From assembly GCA_948444865.1 (NCBI GenBank), contig CAOJVE010000003.1, forward strand, positions 1-41,812: a DNA stretch of 41,812 nucleotides, written 5' to 3'. Numbering within the stretch: the first letter of the stretch is position 1; each line of letters starts with the position of its first letter. The notes beneath the pieces were generated by a model. That model saw only the letters and a list, made by a program, of their open reading frames with translations. It ran no database searches and was not told where the DNA came from. Below, one piece after another: positions 9,800 to 17,696 of the stretch. The translations under genes and the position numbers were made by a program. The stretch is from an uncultured Lachnospiraceae bacterium (GTDB lineage Bacteria; Bacillota; Clostridia; Lachnospirales; Lachnospiraceae).

Positions 9800-10236
9800 T
9801 ATTTTCCCAGAAAGCCCTTTCTTTTGCGCTTTTTTCTCCTATCCACCGTATCCGCGGGCTTGTCCTCCTTCTCCGACGCGTCCATGCCGCTTAAGGCGGC
9901 GTTGATGTCCGTCAGCTTCAGCTCTCCCAACTGGTAAACCAGGGATCTGCTGATCCAGGTCTGGTAGTCCATCTCTTCCTCTGGATGTTTCTCCCTCCAG
10001 GCGTCGTAATCCCCGTGATGGTCTTTTTTTACAAACTCGTCCTGGATGGCAAAAGTAGCCGAAACAGCCAGGGCCAGGGCTTCTGAAAGGGTCATGTCCA
10101 GCTCCTCAATATAATGGCCGCTTTCCATGGGAACCCCTTTGGACCGCATTTGATTCACTTCCTGGTACAGTCTTTGGAAAAAATATGTTCCATTGTCCGA
10201 ATAGACAAAACCGATCATATCGCTGTAGTTCTGCAT
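9796..10236 (-). CDS. Hypothetical protein (146 aa)
   Basis: ORF MQNYSDMIGFVYSDNGTYFFQRLYQEVNQ... with AGGAGA RBS 6-10 nt upstream; no family recognised. Confidence 0.65.
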   Translation of the reverse strand: MQNYSDMIGFVYSDNGTYFFQRLYQEVNQMRSKGVPMESGHYIEELDMTLSEALALAVSATFAIQDEFVKKDHHGDYDAWREKHPEEEMDYQTWISRSLVYQLGELKLTDINAALSGMDASEKEDKPADTVDRRKKRKRKGFLGKY

Positions 10237-10239
10237 TGA

Positions 10240-10400
10240 TTTTCTCCTGTTTCTAAACCTACACGCGCCCACATGGCAGACTCACTGCCATAAAATGAAA
10301 GCTGTGCGGGCGCATTTGGCGTCCCTGAATATATGCCGCCTGCTCGGCGGCGAACTCTTATAGCAATGTCGCCTACTCCTAGCCTTATAAGTATACCACG
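10240..10400 (-). ncRNA. Candidate structured RNA / 5' leader, family not recognised
   Basis: Minus strand contains three helices between ATAAGGCTAGGAGTAGG and the RBS: GGCGA..TCGCC, GCCGCC-gagca-GGCGGC, and a long GCGCCCGCACA..TGTGGGCGC stem enclosing ATGGCAG-tgagt-CTGCCAT. Confidence 0.5.
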
Positions 10401-10442
10401 GACTGCCGGAAAATGCCATACGCTGTTGGAACTGTTTTGTGC

Positions 10443-10474
10443 AAAAAGGCCGCCCCATCTCAGGGACAGCCTTT
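10443..10474 (-). terminator. Rho-independent terminator of the L,D-transpeptidase gene
   Basis: Minus strand AAAGGCTGTCCC-tgagat-GGGGCGGCCTTTTT, stem with U-tract just after the stop at 10492. Confidence 0.75.
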
Positions 10475-10491
10475 GTCTTTTTATATAATTT

Positions 10492-12810
10492 TTATAAATA
10501 CCCTTTCGCAGCCGGATCGGTGGGGTCCCAGTTATACGCCGCCGTGATCTGGCGGTACGCCTTATGGTCGAAGGGGCCGGCATAGCTGTAATCCTGCACC
10601 TCTATGGTGGCGCCGTTACAGTTCTCGTAGATCCACTTGGCGTCTATAACCGCCACGCGGATGCATCCGTGGGAAGCCGCCTCGCGGCCCAGTTTGTTCC
10701 ACTCGTTGGCCGGCAGACTGTATGGATTCGCCACAGCCCCGGATACGGAATGGATGAAAATGCCGTTGGGCTCACTGACAAGGGTCGCGTACTGGCCCCA
10801 GCTCGGTCCCATGAGAATCTGCCAGCGTCCCGCCCGCGTGCCTCTGAATGTGCCAGTGGGCGTAGGCGTCGCCGGAAGCCCTACGGAACATGGCATCGCC
10901 ACTACCGGTATGTTGTACTGGCCGCTTGTGTCTCTGGCGTAAACAGTGATCTGATTCCTTCTGCGGTCCACGCGCAGCATATAGGGGCCGGAAACCCGCC
11001 CGCGCACATCCTGCACCAGATAGCCTTTGTCATTGAAGAAATATTTATAGCGGGTTCCGTTCTGCACGATGTAAGTCCAGCCCTTGGCAAATTTCCCATT
11101 TTCTTTGGCGTATTTCCACTTGCCGTTGGACTTAATCCATCTCTGAGAGTAAACGCCGCTCCCGTTGATGTAGCCCCATTTGCCGTCTTTCTGCATCCAT
11201 TTGTTGGTGACCATCACGCCGTTCTTTCCCAGATAATAGTAGGAACCTTTATATTTCTTCCATTGCTCGGTGAGAAGGCTGCCTTTTGCGGAAACATAAT
11301 ACCATTTGCCGCCCTTTTTCGTCTGCAGCCACCCCTTCGGGTAAGCATAGCCATTCTGTTTCTTGGAGGTCTGGGCTTTGAAATAATAGAGCTTTCCGTT
11401 TATTTTCTTCAGACCGCCTTTATACATCCTGCCGTTCTTATCGAAAGAATAATATTTCCCGGACACCTTTGCCAGCTCCCGGACTTCCGCCTGGCAGTTG
11501 GTTTTAAAATAATACCATCTGCCGCTGATTTTCTTCCAGCCTTTAATCGCGGACCCTGCCGGCGCCGCGCCTGCCTTGCTGGGGCGGAAATAATATTTCT
11601 TTCCGCTTACGGTCTTCAGTCCGGTAACCATGCGGCCGTTTGCGTCCAGATAATATTTATAGCCGCTTATGGTCTTCAGCTTATTCTTTACGTTTCCCCC
11701 GTCGTCTTCAAAATAATGCCAATATTTTTTGCCGTTCTCCGTGATCTCCTGCCATTTCGTCTTGATTTGACGGTAATGACTCTTATGGAAATAGTACCAG
11801 TTCCCGTTGCTAAGCTTTTGCCAGCCGGTCTCCTCCAGCCGCTTGCCGTCGGGCGAGAAGTAATACTGCTTGCCGTTGATATTCTGGAAACTGTTGGCGA
11901 TCATCGCTCCGTCCGCGCCAAAATAATAATAGCTGCCGCTTACTTTCTTCTGCGCGTTTTTTACTTTCTTCCCATTTTTGTCCAGATAATATGTCTTCTG
12001 ATCGATTTTCTGCATGCCTATTTTGGACGTATCCCACAGGCCGCCTTCTTTCAGATACAGCCATGCGTCTTTGTCGGACGCATACATCCACCCGACTTTT
12101 GTCACCATCTGACCCAGCTGAGAATTTTGCGGCGTGTCGCCATCCACGCTTGCGTAATCTTTTTCCGACAGGAAATAATAGGTCCCGGGCTGGGACACAT
12201 TCACGCTGACTTCGTGGGCGCCTGTAAGCATGTATCCGTTCTTGCCAAATATGTAGGACGCCTTGCCGCCCTGGGAAAGCTTCACCTCCACCCGGCCGTC
12301 TTTTTCCAGGTAGTATTCGCTGGTTCCCGGTTTGCGCAGCCTCCAGTGGCCGTTTAACTCTTCCCAGTATGTATCGTTCACTTCCTCCACAGGGCCTTCG
12401 TTGCCAGAAACGGCCGCCCTCTCTTCTGGCGCAGGGTCCGCCTCATTTTCCGAAACAGCCGCAGCGTCATCCCCGGAAACGGACGGAACATCTGTTTCCT
12501 TTGGCTCCTGCGTCTCTTCCGGTTCAAGCGTCTCTTCTGGAGCGATTGTTTCTTCCGGTTCCTCTATGATATCCTGCGCCGGCGGCGTTTCCACTGCATT
12601 TTCAGACAGATCGGGCTCTTCTTCGTCCAGAACGTTTTCAGATTCTGTGGGCGGCGCCTCCGGTTCTTCTTCCTGTGGGATAAATTCTTCAGCATCCTGC
12701 CGCTCTGCGATCACTTCCTCATTGACGGCCGCACCCACAGGCGCCGCCCCTGAAAAGGCCATGCAAACGGCCAGCGTCCAGGCCAGCAGTCCTTTGCTCT
12801 TCGTTCTCAA
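10492..12810 (-). CDS. Secreted L,D-transpeptidase (YkuD) with N-terminal acidic linker and many cell-wall-binding (choline/glucan-binding type) repeats
   Basis: Signal peptide MRTKSKGLLAWTLAVCMAFSGAAPVGAA; repeated ...G.WYYF...G....GW.. units; C-terminal catalytic motif EAASHGCIRVAVIDAKWIYEN. Confidence 0.9.
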   Translation of the reverse strand: MRTKSKGLLAWTLAVCMAFSGAAPVGAAVNEEVIAERQDAEEFIPQEEEPEAPPTESENVLDEEEPDLSENAVETPPAQDIIEEPEETIAPEETLEPEETQEPKETDVPSVSGDDAAAVSENEADPAPEERAAVSGNEGPVEEVNDTYWEELNGHWRLRKPGTSEYYLEKDGRVEVKLSQGGKASYIFGKNGYMLTGAHEVSVNVSQPGTYYFLSEKDYASVDGDTPQNSQLGQMVTKVGWMYASDKDAWLYLKEGGLWDTSKIGMQKIDQKTYYLDKNGKKVKNAQKKVSGSYYYFGADGAMIANSFQNINGKQYYFSPDGKRLEETGWQKLSNGNWYYFHKSHYRQIKTKWQEITENGKKYWHYFEDDGGNVKNKLKTISGYKYYLDANGRMVTGLKTVSGKKYYFRPSKAGAAPAGSAIKGWKKISGRWYYFKTNCQAEVRELAKVSGKYYSFDKNGRMYKGGLKKINGKLYYFKAQTSKKQNGYAYPKGWLQTKKGGKWYYVSAKGSLLTEQWKKYKGSYYYLGKNGVMVTNKWMQKDGKWGYINGSGVYSQRWIKSNGKWKYAKENGKFAKGWTYIVQNGTRYKYFFNDKGYLVQDVRGRVSGPYMLRVDRRRNQITVYARDTSGQYNIPVVAMPCSVGLPATPTPTGTFRGTRAGRWQILMGPSWGQYATLVSEPNGIFIHSVSGAVANPYSLPANEWNKLGREAASHGCIRVAVIDAKWIYENCNGATIEVQDYSYAGPFDHKAYRQITAAYNWDPTDPAAKGYL

Positions 12811-12865
12811 TTATGAACCTCCTTATGTACCAATTAATTACAAAAAAGTTACATTTATATTTCCT

Positions 12866-12895
12866 ATTGTATCCCCATTCCCCATCTTCTGTCAA
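12866..12895 (-). promoter_or_regulatory. Promoter of the L,D-transpeptidase gene
   Basis: Minus strand TTGACA - 18 nt - TACAAT. Confidence 0.65.
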
Positions 12896-12933
12896 ATAAA
12901 ATTAATATAAAATTTTACGAAACATAAAATTAT

Positions 12934-13197
12934 TTATTCTCCCAGACCGCTCTCAATGGCTTGAACAAGAGCTTGCAGGGCTTCCTTTTCGTCTTCGCCT
13001 TTGCAGATCAGCTCTATTTCATCTCCGCATTTCACGCAGGCCCCCAAAATGCCCAGCACGCTTTTCGCATTGAATGTGCCGCTTCGGAATTTAAAGGTAA
13101 TCGCGGAGTCATATTTCATAGCTTCCTTGCAGAAAATTCCAGCCGGGCGCAGATGCATGCCTGTTGGATTTTTGATACGCACTTTTTTTCTTACCAT
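12934..13197 (-). CDS. HPr-family phosphocarrier protein
   Basis: MVRKKVRIKNPTGMHLRPAGIFCKEA (His-15 site) and NAKSVLGILGACVKCGDEIEL (Ser-46 region). Confidence 0.9.
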   Translation of the reverse strand: MVRKKVRIKNPTGMHLRPAGIFCKEAMKYDSAITFKFRSGTFNAKSVLGILGACVKCGDEIELICKGEDEKEALQALVQAIESGLGE

Positions 13198-13216
13198 ATT
13201 TCATCCCTCGTTTTGT

Positions 13217-14500
13217 TCAGTCGCCTTCCACCGGCTCTACAAGTTTCACCACTGTGCTTGGCTGTTCCACCAGCGTATAGCCTGCAGGCAGTTCGATCTT
13301 CACCGGAATCTGATAACTGCCCTCCGTCTTTCCGGTGAGATCCACGCTGGCTTTTATGTCGCTTTCCTTCAACTGGTCCAATTCGCTGCCGTTTTCCCGG
13401 ATGCGGATCAAAAGCTTCTCCGTCTCATACACCAGCTGCAGCCCGCTGGGCACATTTTCACCGGCGATGCTGGTGGTGGGAATGCTGTATTCCTGGCTGT
13501 CCTGCGGCAGAACGCTCACCGCCGCGATTACCGTGTCGCTGGTGTCTTTGGTCAGCTTGATGTCTTCAGGCAGCAGATTTTCTATATTGATCTTTACTTC
13601 AAAATCAGCGGTTTTCCCGCTCACATCGATCGTCTCGTCCGGCGCCTGAATGCTGTTTCCCGCCGCCGCCAGCGCTTCCAGCGCGCCTTCCCTTCCGGCC
13701 ACGCTGATATGACCCGGCGTGAAGGTGATCTTATCCACTTTGTAGCCCTCGGCCACCTCGCCCACATAGCCGCCTTTGATGGCGATGTCGTTGCGCACGG
13801 TCCACAGATCCACAGATACGTTCACTTCCGGCACGCTGGTGTCGTATTTCAGATAATTCATCTGACTGTCCGAAAATTCCACCTGATTCCGGTCGATGAT
13901 CTTTAAACCCACCGGCTTGACGGCATCCTCCCTAAGATTGGTGGCGTCCACCGTGGCTACCACTTTGTCGATCTTGCGCACCAGGGACTGCGGCCCGGTG
14001 ATCTTGATTTTGTCTGGGCTGGCGCTTAAAGCTCCGATCTCATAGCCTTTGGCCGGCTGCCCTTCCCCGGAGACCACCGTGACGATATATTCCTGGGTCA
14101 TGATCTCGTCGATGTCCACGCTTAGATTCCTGGGATTCGGCACCATATTTTCGGATTTGAGCTTGCTGCAGTTGACGGTGATAGGCACCATAATCGGATC
14201 GGTGTTCATATTCACAATCTGCTTCAAATCCGCCGTGGCCACCAGATCTTCCGCAGACAGGTTATCCACGATGGAGCGCTTCCCCGTCACCTCCACAGTA
14301 ACCACATTCTCCCCTTCCTCGATCATGCTCATCTTCCCGCCGCTCTCGATGTAGGCTTCATTTTGCACCTGCACGATAACATTGGAAATCTGACTGGTGA
14401 TGATCGGATCGTCCACATTGACCACCAAAAGCCAGACAAAAACCGCCACCACCAGAGAAACCACTTTTAAAAGCAAATTATTTGTCAGGGTTTTTCTCAT
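13217..14500 (-). CDS. cdaR: YbbR-domain protein, regulator of diadenylate cyclase
   Basis: N-terminal TM (NLLLKVVSLVVAVFVWLLVVN) followed by repeated YbbR domains; overlaps cdaA. Confidence 0.9.
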   Translation of the reverse strand: MRKTLTNNLLLKVVSLVVAVFVWLLVVNVDDPIITSQISNVIVQVQNEAYIESGGKMSMIEEGENVVTVEVTGKRSIVDNLSAEDLVATADLKQIVNMNTDPIMVPITVNCSKLKSENMVPNPRNLSVDIDEIMTQEYIVTVVSGEGQPAKGYEIGALSASPDKIKITGPQSLVRKIDKVVATVDATNLREDAVKPVGLKIIDRNQVEFSDSQMNYLKYDTSVPEVNVSVDLWTVRNDIAIKGGYVGEVAEGYKVDKITFTPGHISVAGREGALEALAAAGNSIQAPDETIDVSGKTADFEVKINIENLLPEDIKLTKDTSDTVIAAVSVLPQDSQEYSIPTTSIAGENVPSGLQLVYETEKLLIRIRENGSELDQLKESDIKASVDLTGKTEGSYQIPVKIELPAGYTLVEQPSTVVKLVEPVEGD

Positions 14501-15371
14501 CTTGGCTTCTACCCCTTTTCCATAGCCTGAATTTATTATTGCTCACATAGGTCTTATTCTGCACGGCGCATAGCGCTTCTTTCAGCTGGGTCCGGGTCAC
14601 GCCCCGGCGCAGCACACCGCCCTGGGCCATCGACACGTCGCCAGTCTCCTCCGACACGATGATGGTCAGAGAATCGCTGACTTCGCTGATGCCAAGCCCC
14701 GCCCGGTGCCGGGTGCCCAGCTGTTTGCTCAGCTCCCGGTTGTCGGACAGCGGCAGATAGCAGGTCGCCGCCACGATCCGGTTCCCCCGCACGATCACCG
14801 CGCCGTCATGCAGCGGCGTGTTGTGCTCAAAAATGTTGATCAGCAGCTGACTGCTCACCAGAGAGTCCAGCGCAATGCCCGTCTTCTCATACTCCGTCAG
14901 CACCACATTCTGCTCGATGACGATCAGCGCGCCCGTCTTTACTTCCCCCATGCTAAAGCTTGCCCGGCACATCTCGTTGGCCGTCCGGTCCGTAAAGCGC
15001 TCCTGCACGCCCCGGCTGCTGTCAAACGAAAAAATGGAAGACACAAGATTTTTTTCCCCCAGCTGCTCCAGAATCCTGCGAAGCTCCGGCTGAAAGATTA
15101 CGAAAAGCGCGGTAATCAGCACCGCCGCCAGCTTCTCCACAATCCACAGAATCGTGTTCATCCGGAAAATATACGCGATGAACACAAACATCAAAACCAG
15201 CAGAATACCTTTTAACAAAGTGTACGCCCTGGTGTTTTTCACCCAAACCATAAATTCATAGACAAAAAAAGAGATCAATAAAATTTCTATGCTGTCGATA
15301 ACCCCGATCTTTGGAATGGATATTTTAGATATGTAATTTTCAAAGATTTCTCCCCAACTCTTCAATGGCAA
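14478..15371 (-). CDS. cdaA: Diadenylate cyclase (c-di-AMP synthase)
   Basis: Three N-terminal TMs, then DAC domain motifs LHDGAVIV and GTRHRAGLGISE. Confidence 0.96.
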   Translation of the reverse strand: MPLKSWGEIFENYISKISIPKIGVIDSIEILLISFFVYEFMVWVKNTRAYTLLKGILLVLMFVFIAYIFRMNTILWIVEKLAAVLITALFVIFQPELRRILEQLGEKNLVSSIFSFDSSRGVQERFTDRTANEMCRASFSMGEVKTGALIVIEQNVVLTEYEKTGIALDSLVSSQLLINIFEHNTPLHDGAVIVRGNRIVAATCYLPLSDNRELSKQLGTRHRAGLGISEVSDSLTIIVSEETGDVSMAQGGVLRRGVTRTQLKEALCAVQNKTYVSNNKFRLWKRGRSQDEKNPDK

Positions 15372-15398
15372 CTTTTTGCTCCTTTACCTTATTAAAAA

Positions 15399-16463
15399 TC
15401 ACAAATCCTTCAAAGATTCCTCTAATTTTTTTTCAAAATCCACGTGGCCGCCCCCAGAAGCCGGCTGTGCAGGCTGTGTAGGCGGCGCCGGCGGAACAGG
15501 CGGCTGCTCAGGCAGCGGCGGAATTTCCCCGGTCTTCTGCGACACGCCGTTTATTTTCTTAATTTTGCGCTTGGAAGTGCTGATGGACGCTTTCGGAACG
15601 GCCTTCACATAATAAAAATAATCGTCGTCCTCATACTCCAGATGCTCCGTTCTCGTATAGTCTCCCCCAAAGGCAAAAAATTCCAGCACAACCCCAATAA
15701 GCGCGGATACAATGGTGGATATCGTTATAAGCGCCATTTCCACATCCAGCCCCAGGAAAAGCCCGCCGGCCAGCATCATAAACAGATAGGCCACCGCCCC
15801 CACGACGATGGCGACCCGCCACGCGTAATCAAAAGCGCGGGTCCGGATCAGGTAGACCAAAAGCAGCGCCCCCACAAAGGTAATGAGGCAAATCCACATA
15901 TCCTGATTCTTCACCAGACCGTCCATCAAAAGCTTCAGCGCCCGCTGGATCTCGATGCCCTCGCCGCCCAGCACGCCTTCCTGTTCCTTAATAAACGCAA
16001 TCAGATAAGAAAACACCACGCCGCACCCCACCGGCACGGCGGCCACTGGATTTCCCAAAAGCCCGCTCCCAATGGGAATCAGCGGTGAAAGCTGACAGGT
16101 CATGCCCAGAGACGTAAGCGGAAAAGTAATGTTGTATTTCCCACTGAAACGCAGCCCCAGGATCACCATCAAAAGAAGCAGCGCCGCCACAAATCCGGCC
16201 ACTGCGGCTCCCACGGCATAGCAATGTCCCAGGATGAAAAGAAACCCAATCCACATGATCGCATTGCCGGGCAGAATCGAACAGAGGAGCGCCATAATGA
16301 TGATCACAAAAGGATTCGTAAGCCGCTCCATCATCCCCAGCTGCATCCGAATCCACCAGAAATAGCCAAAAGCCAGCAGAAATTTCAAAAGCGGCGTGAG
16401 ATATCCTTCATTCTGCCCGTAAAAATTCTTTAACTTCTGTTTCATCTCCAGCAACGCTGTCAT
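15399..16463 (-). CDS. Polytopic membrane protein, function unknown
   Basis: 354 aa with multiple TMs and a Pro-rich cytoplasmic-type C-terminal tail (PPLPEQPPVPPAPPTQPAQPASGGG). Confidence 0.75.
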   Translation of the reverse strand: MTALLEMKQKLKNFYGQNEGYLTPLLKFLLAFGYFWWIRMQLGMMERLTNPFVIIIMALLCSILPGNAIMWIGFLFILGHCYAVGAAVAGFVAALLLLMVILGLRFSGKYNITFPLTSLGMTCQLSPLIPIGSGLLGNPVAAVPVGCGVVFSYLIAFIKEQEGVLGGEGIEIQRALKLLMDGLVKNQDMWICLITFVGALLLVYLIRTRAFDYAWRVAIVVGAVAYLFMMLAGGLFLGLDVEMALITISTIVSALIGVVLEFFAFGGDYTRTEHLEYEDDDYFYYVKAVPKASISTSKRKIKKINGVSQKTGEIPPLPEQPPVPPAPPTQPAQPASGGGHVDFEKKLEESLKDL

Positions 16464-16894
16464 ACCTTATCCCTCCTGAAAACATTCCGATTCTGGACGC
16501 GCTTTTCTTCCTTTGCGTAAATCTTCGTAAGCCTTCCCAACTGCATGTAATAATTCTTGATGCTTTTCTTCGCCCTGCTGTATTTGACCGTCTGCACGAC
16601 ATATACAATAATGGAATATGCGACCAGCAAAAGCACATATCCAACAACCACTTTTACGCCCAGCCTCACCAGATTCATTTTATGAATATTTTCCAGAAGT
16701 TCATCCAGAAAATAAAGAGAAACCAGCCCGGCCAACGCCACATACGCAATGGATATAAGAAAAAAATTCTTGATCAAGGCCAGCCCTATGTAATCCGTAC
16801 GGTAATATTTGCTGATCGGAAGATAGTCTTTGCCCTCTCCCTTTTCATATGCTGCAAGTTTTGTCATAATTCGGACTTTCTCTTCATTTACCAT
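16460..16894 (-). CDS. Small membrane protein, function unknown
   Basis: 144 aa, two predicted TMs, 4-bp overlap with the downstream gene. Confidence 0.7.
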   Translation of the reverse strand: MVNEEKVRIMTKLAAYEKGEGKDYLPISKYYRTDYIGLALIKNFFLISIAYVALAGLVSLYFLDELLENIHKMNLVRLGVKVVVGYVLLLVAYSIIVYVVQTVKYSRAKKSIKNYYMQLGRLTKIYAKEEKRVQNRNVFRRDKV

Positions 16895-16973
16895 ATACGG
16901 CTCCTTACCTGCTTTTACTCATCCAACGGTTTCCGCCTTCATTGTAACATATATCATTTGCGATGAAAAGACT

Positions 16974-17696
16974 TTAAAATCCATTCCCGATACAAAGAGT
17001 CATCACGTAAACCGTCCCGACCCCGGCCTCTTTCAGACAGCGGGCCGCCTCATCCGCCGTGCTGCCTGTGGTGTATACGTCGTCCACCAGAACAACCCTT
17101 TCAAACGGCTGAAAATCCCTTCCTATAATAAAAGCGCCTTTTAAGTTCGTCCGGCGCTGTCTGGCTTCCAGTTCTTTTTGAGGCCTGGTCTTTCGGGGCT
17201 TCTCAAGCATATGCTCGTAAACCGGAACGTTTAAGCTCCCGGCCAGTTCCCGGGCGAGAACGGCGCTTTGGTTAAATCCCCGCCGCCGCTGCCGCGCTTT
17301 ATGGAGAGGCACGGGCGCGAAAGCCTGGGGCCGCCACCGCTTTAAATATTTCCCGCCGTAGCGCGCCATGGCCTGTCCGTAATAATCCAGGTATTCCCTG
17401 CGCCCGCCGTATTTGCACTTCATCAGAGATTCCCGCATGATTTTATCATAGAGAAAAATCCCCGCCGCCTCCTCGAATGCGTGGCTGCGGCCAGCGCAAT
17501 CCGCGCAATACTCCGTCTCTTCTTTTTCCAGGGGCTTGCTGCATTTCTTACAGCGCGGCTCCTTCGCCAGCCGCATTTTCCCTTTGCAGGACGGGCAGAT
17601 CAGATGGCCGGCCGGCATTACGATATCATGGCAGACCGGACACCGCCTGGGATAAATCGCCTGCAGCGCCCACTTTACCGCGTCCATTCCTCTCAT
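16974..17696 (-). CDS. comF: ComF family protein (phosphoribosyltransferase-like with Zn finger)
   Basis: CPVCHD..CPSCKGK..CKKCSKPL..YCADCAG; PRPP motif VVLVDDVYTTGSTADEAARCL. Confidence 0.92.
   Translation of the reverse strand: MRGMDAVKWALQAIYPRRCPVCHDIVMPAGHLICPSCKGKMRLAKEPRCKKCSKPLEKEETEYCADCAGRSHAFEEAAGIFLYDKIMRESLMKCKYGGRREYLDYYGQAMARYGGKYLKRWRPQAFAPVPLHKARQRRRGFNQSAVLARELAGSLNVPVYEHMLEKPRKTRPQKELEARQRRTNLKGAFIIGRDFQPFERVVLVDDVYTTGSTADEAARCLKEAGVGTVYVMTLCIGNGF

Noticed and set aside
10240-10400. Cobalamin, TPP, SAM, yybP or c-di-GMP riboswitch
   Set aside because: Compared by eye with the conserved cores I remember; none fits, so left as an unassigned structured RNA.
10564-12357. 597-aa plus-strand ORF
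   Set aside because: Exactly antisense to the repeat-rich L,D-transpeptidase; composition reflects the opposite-strand codon pattern and shows no recognisable domain or RBS.
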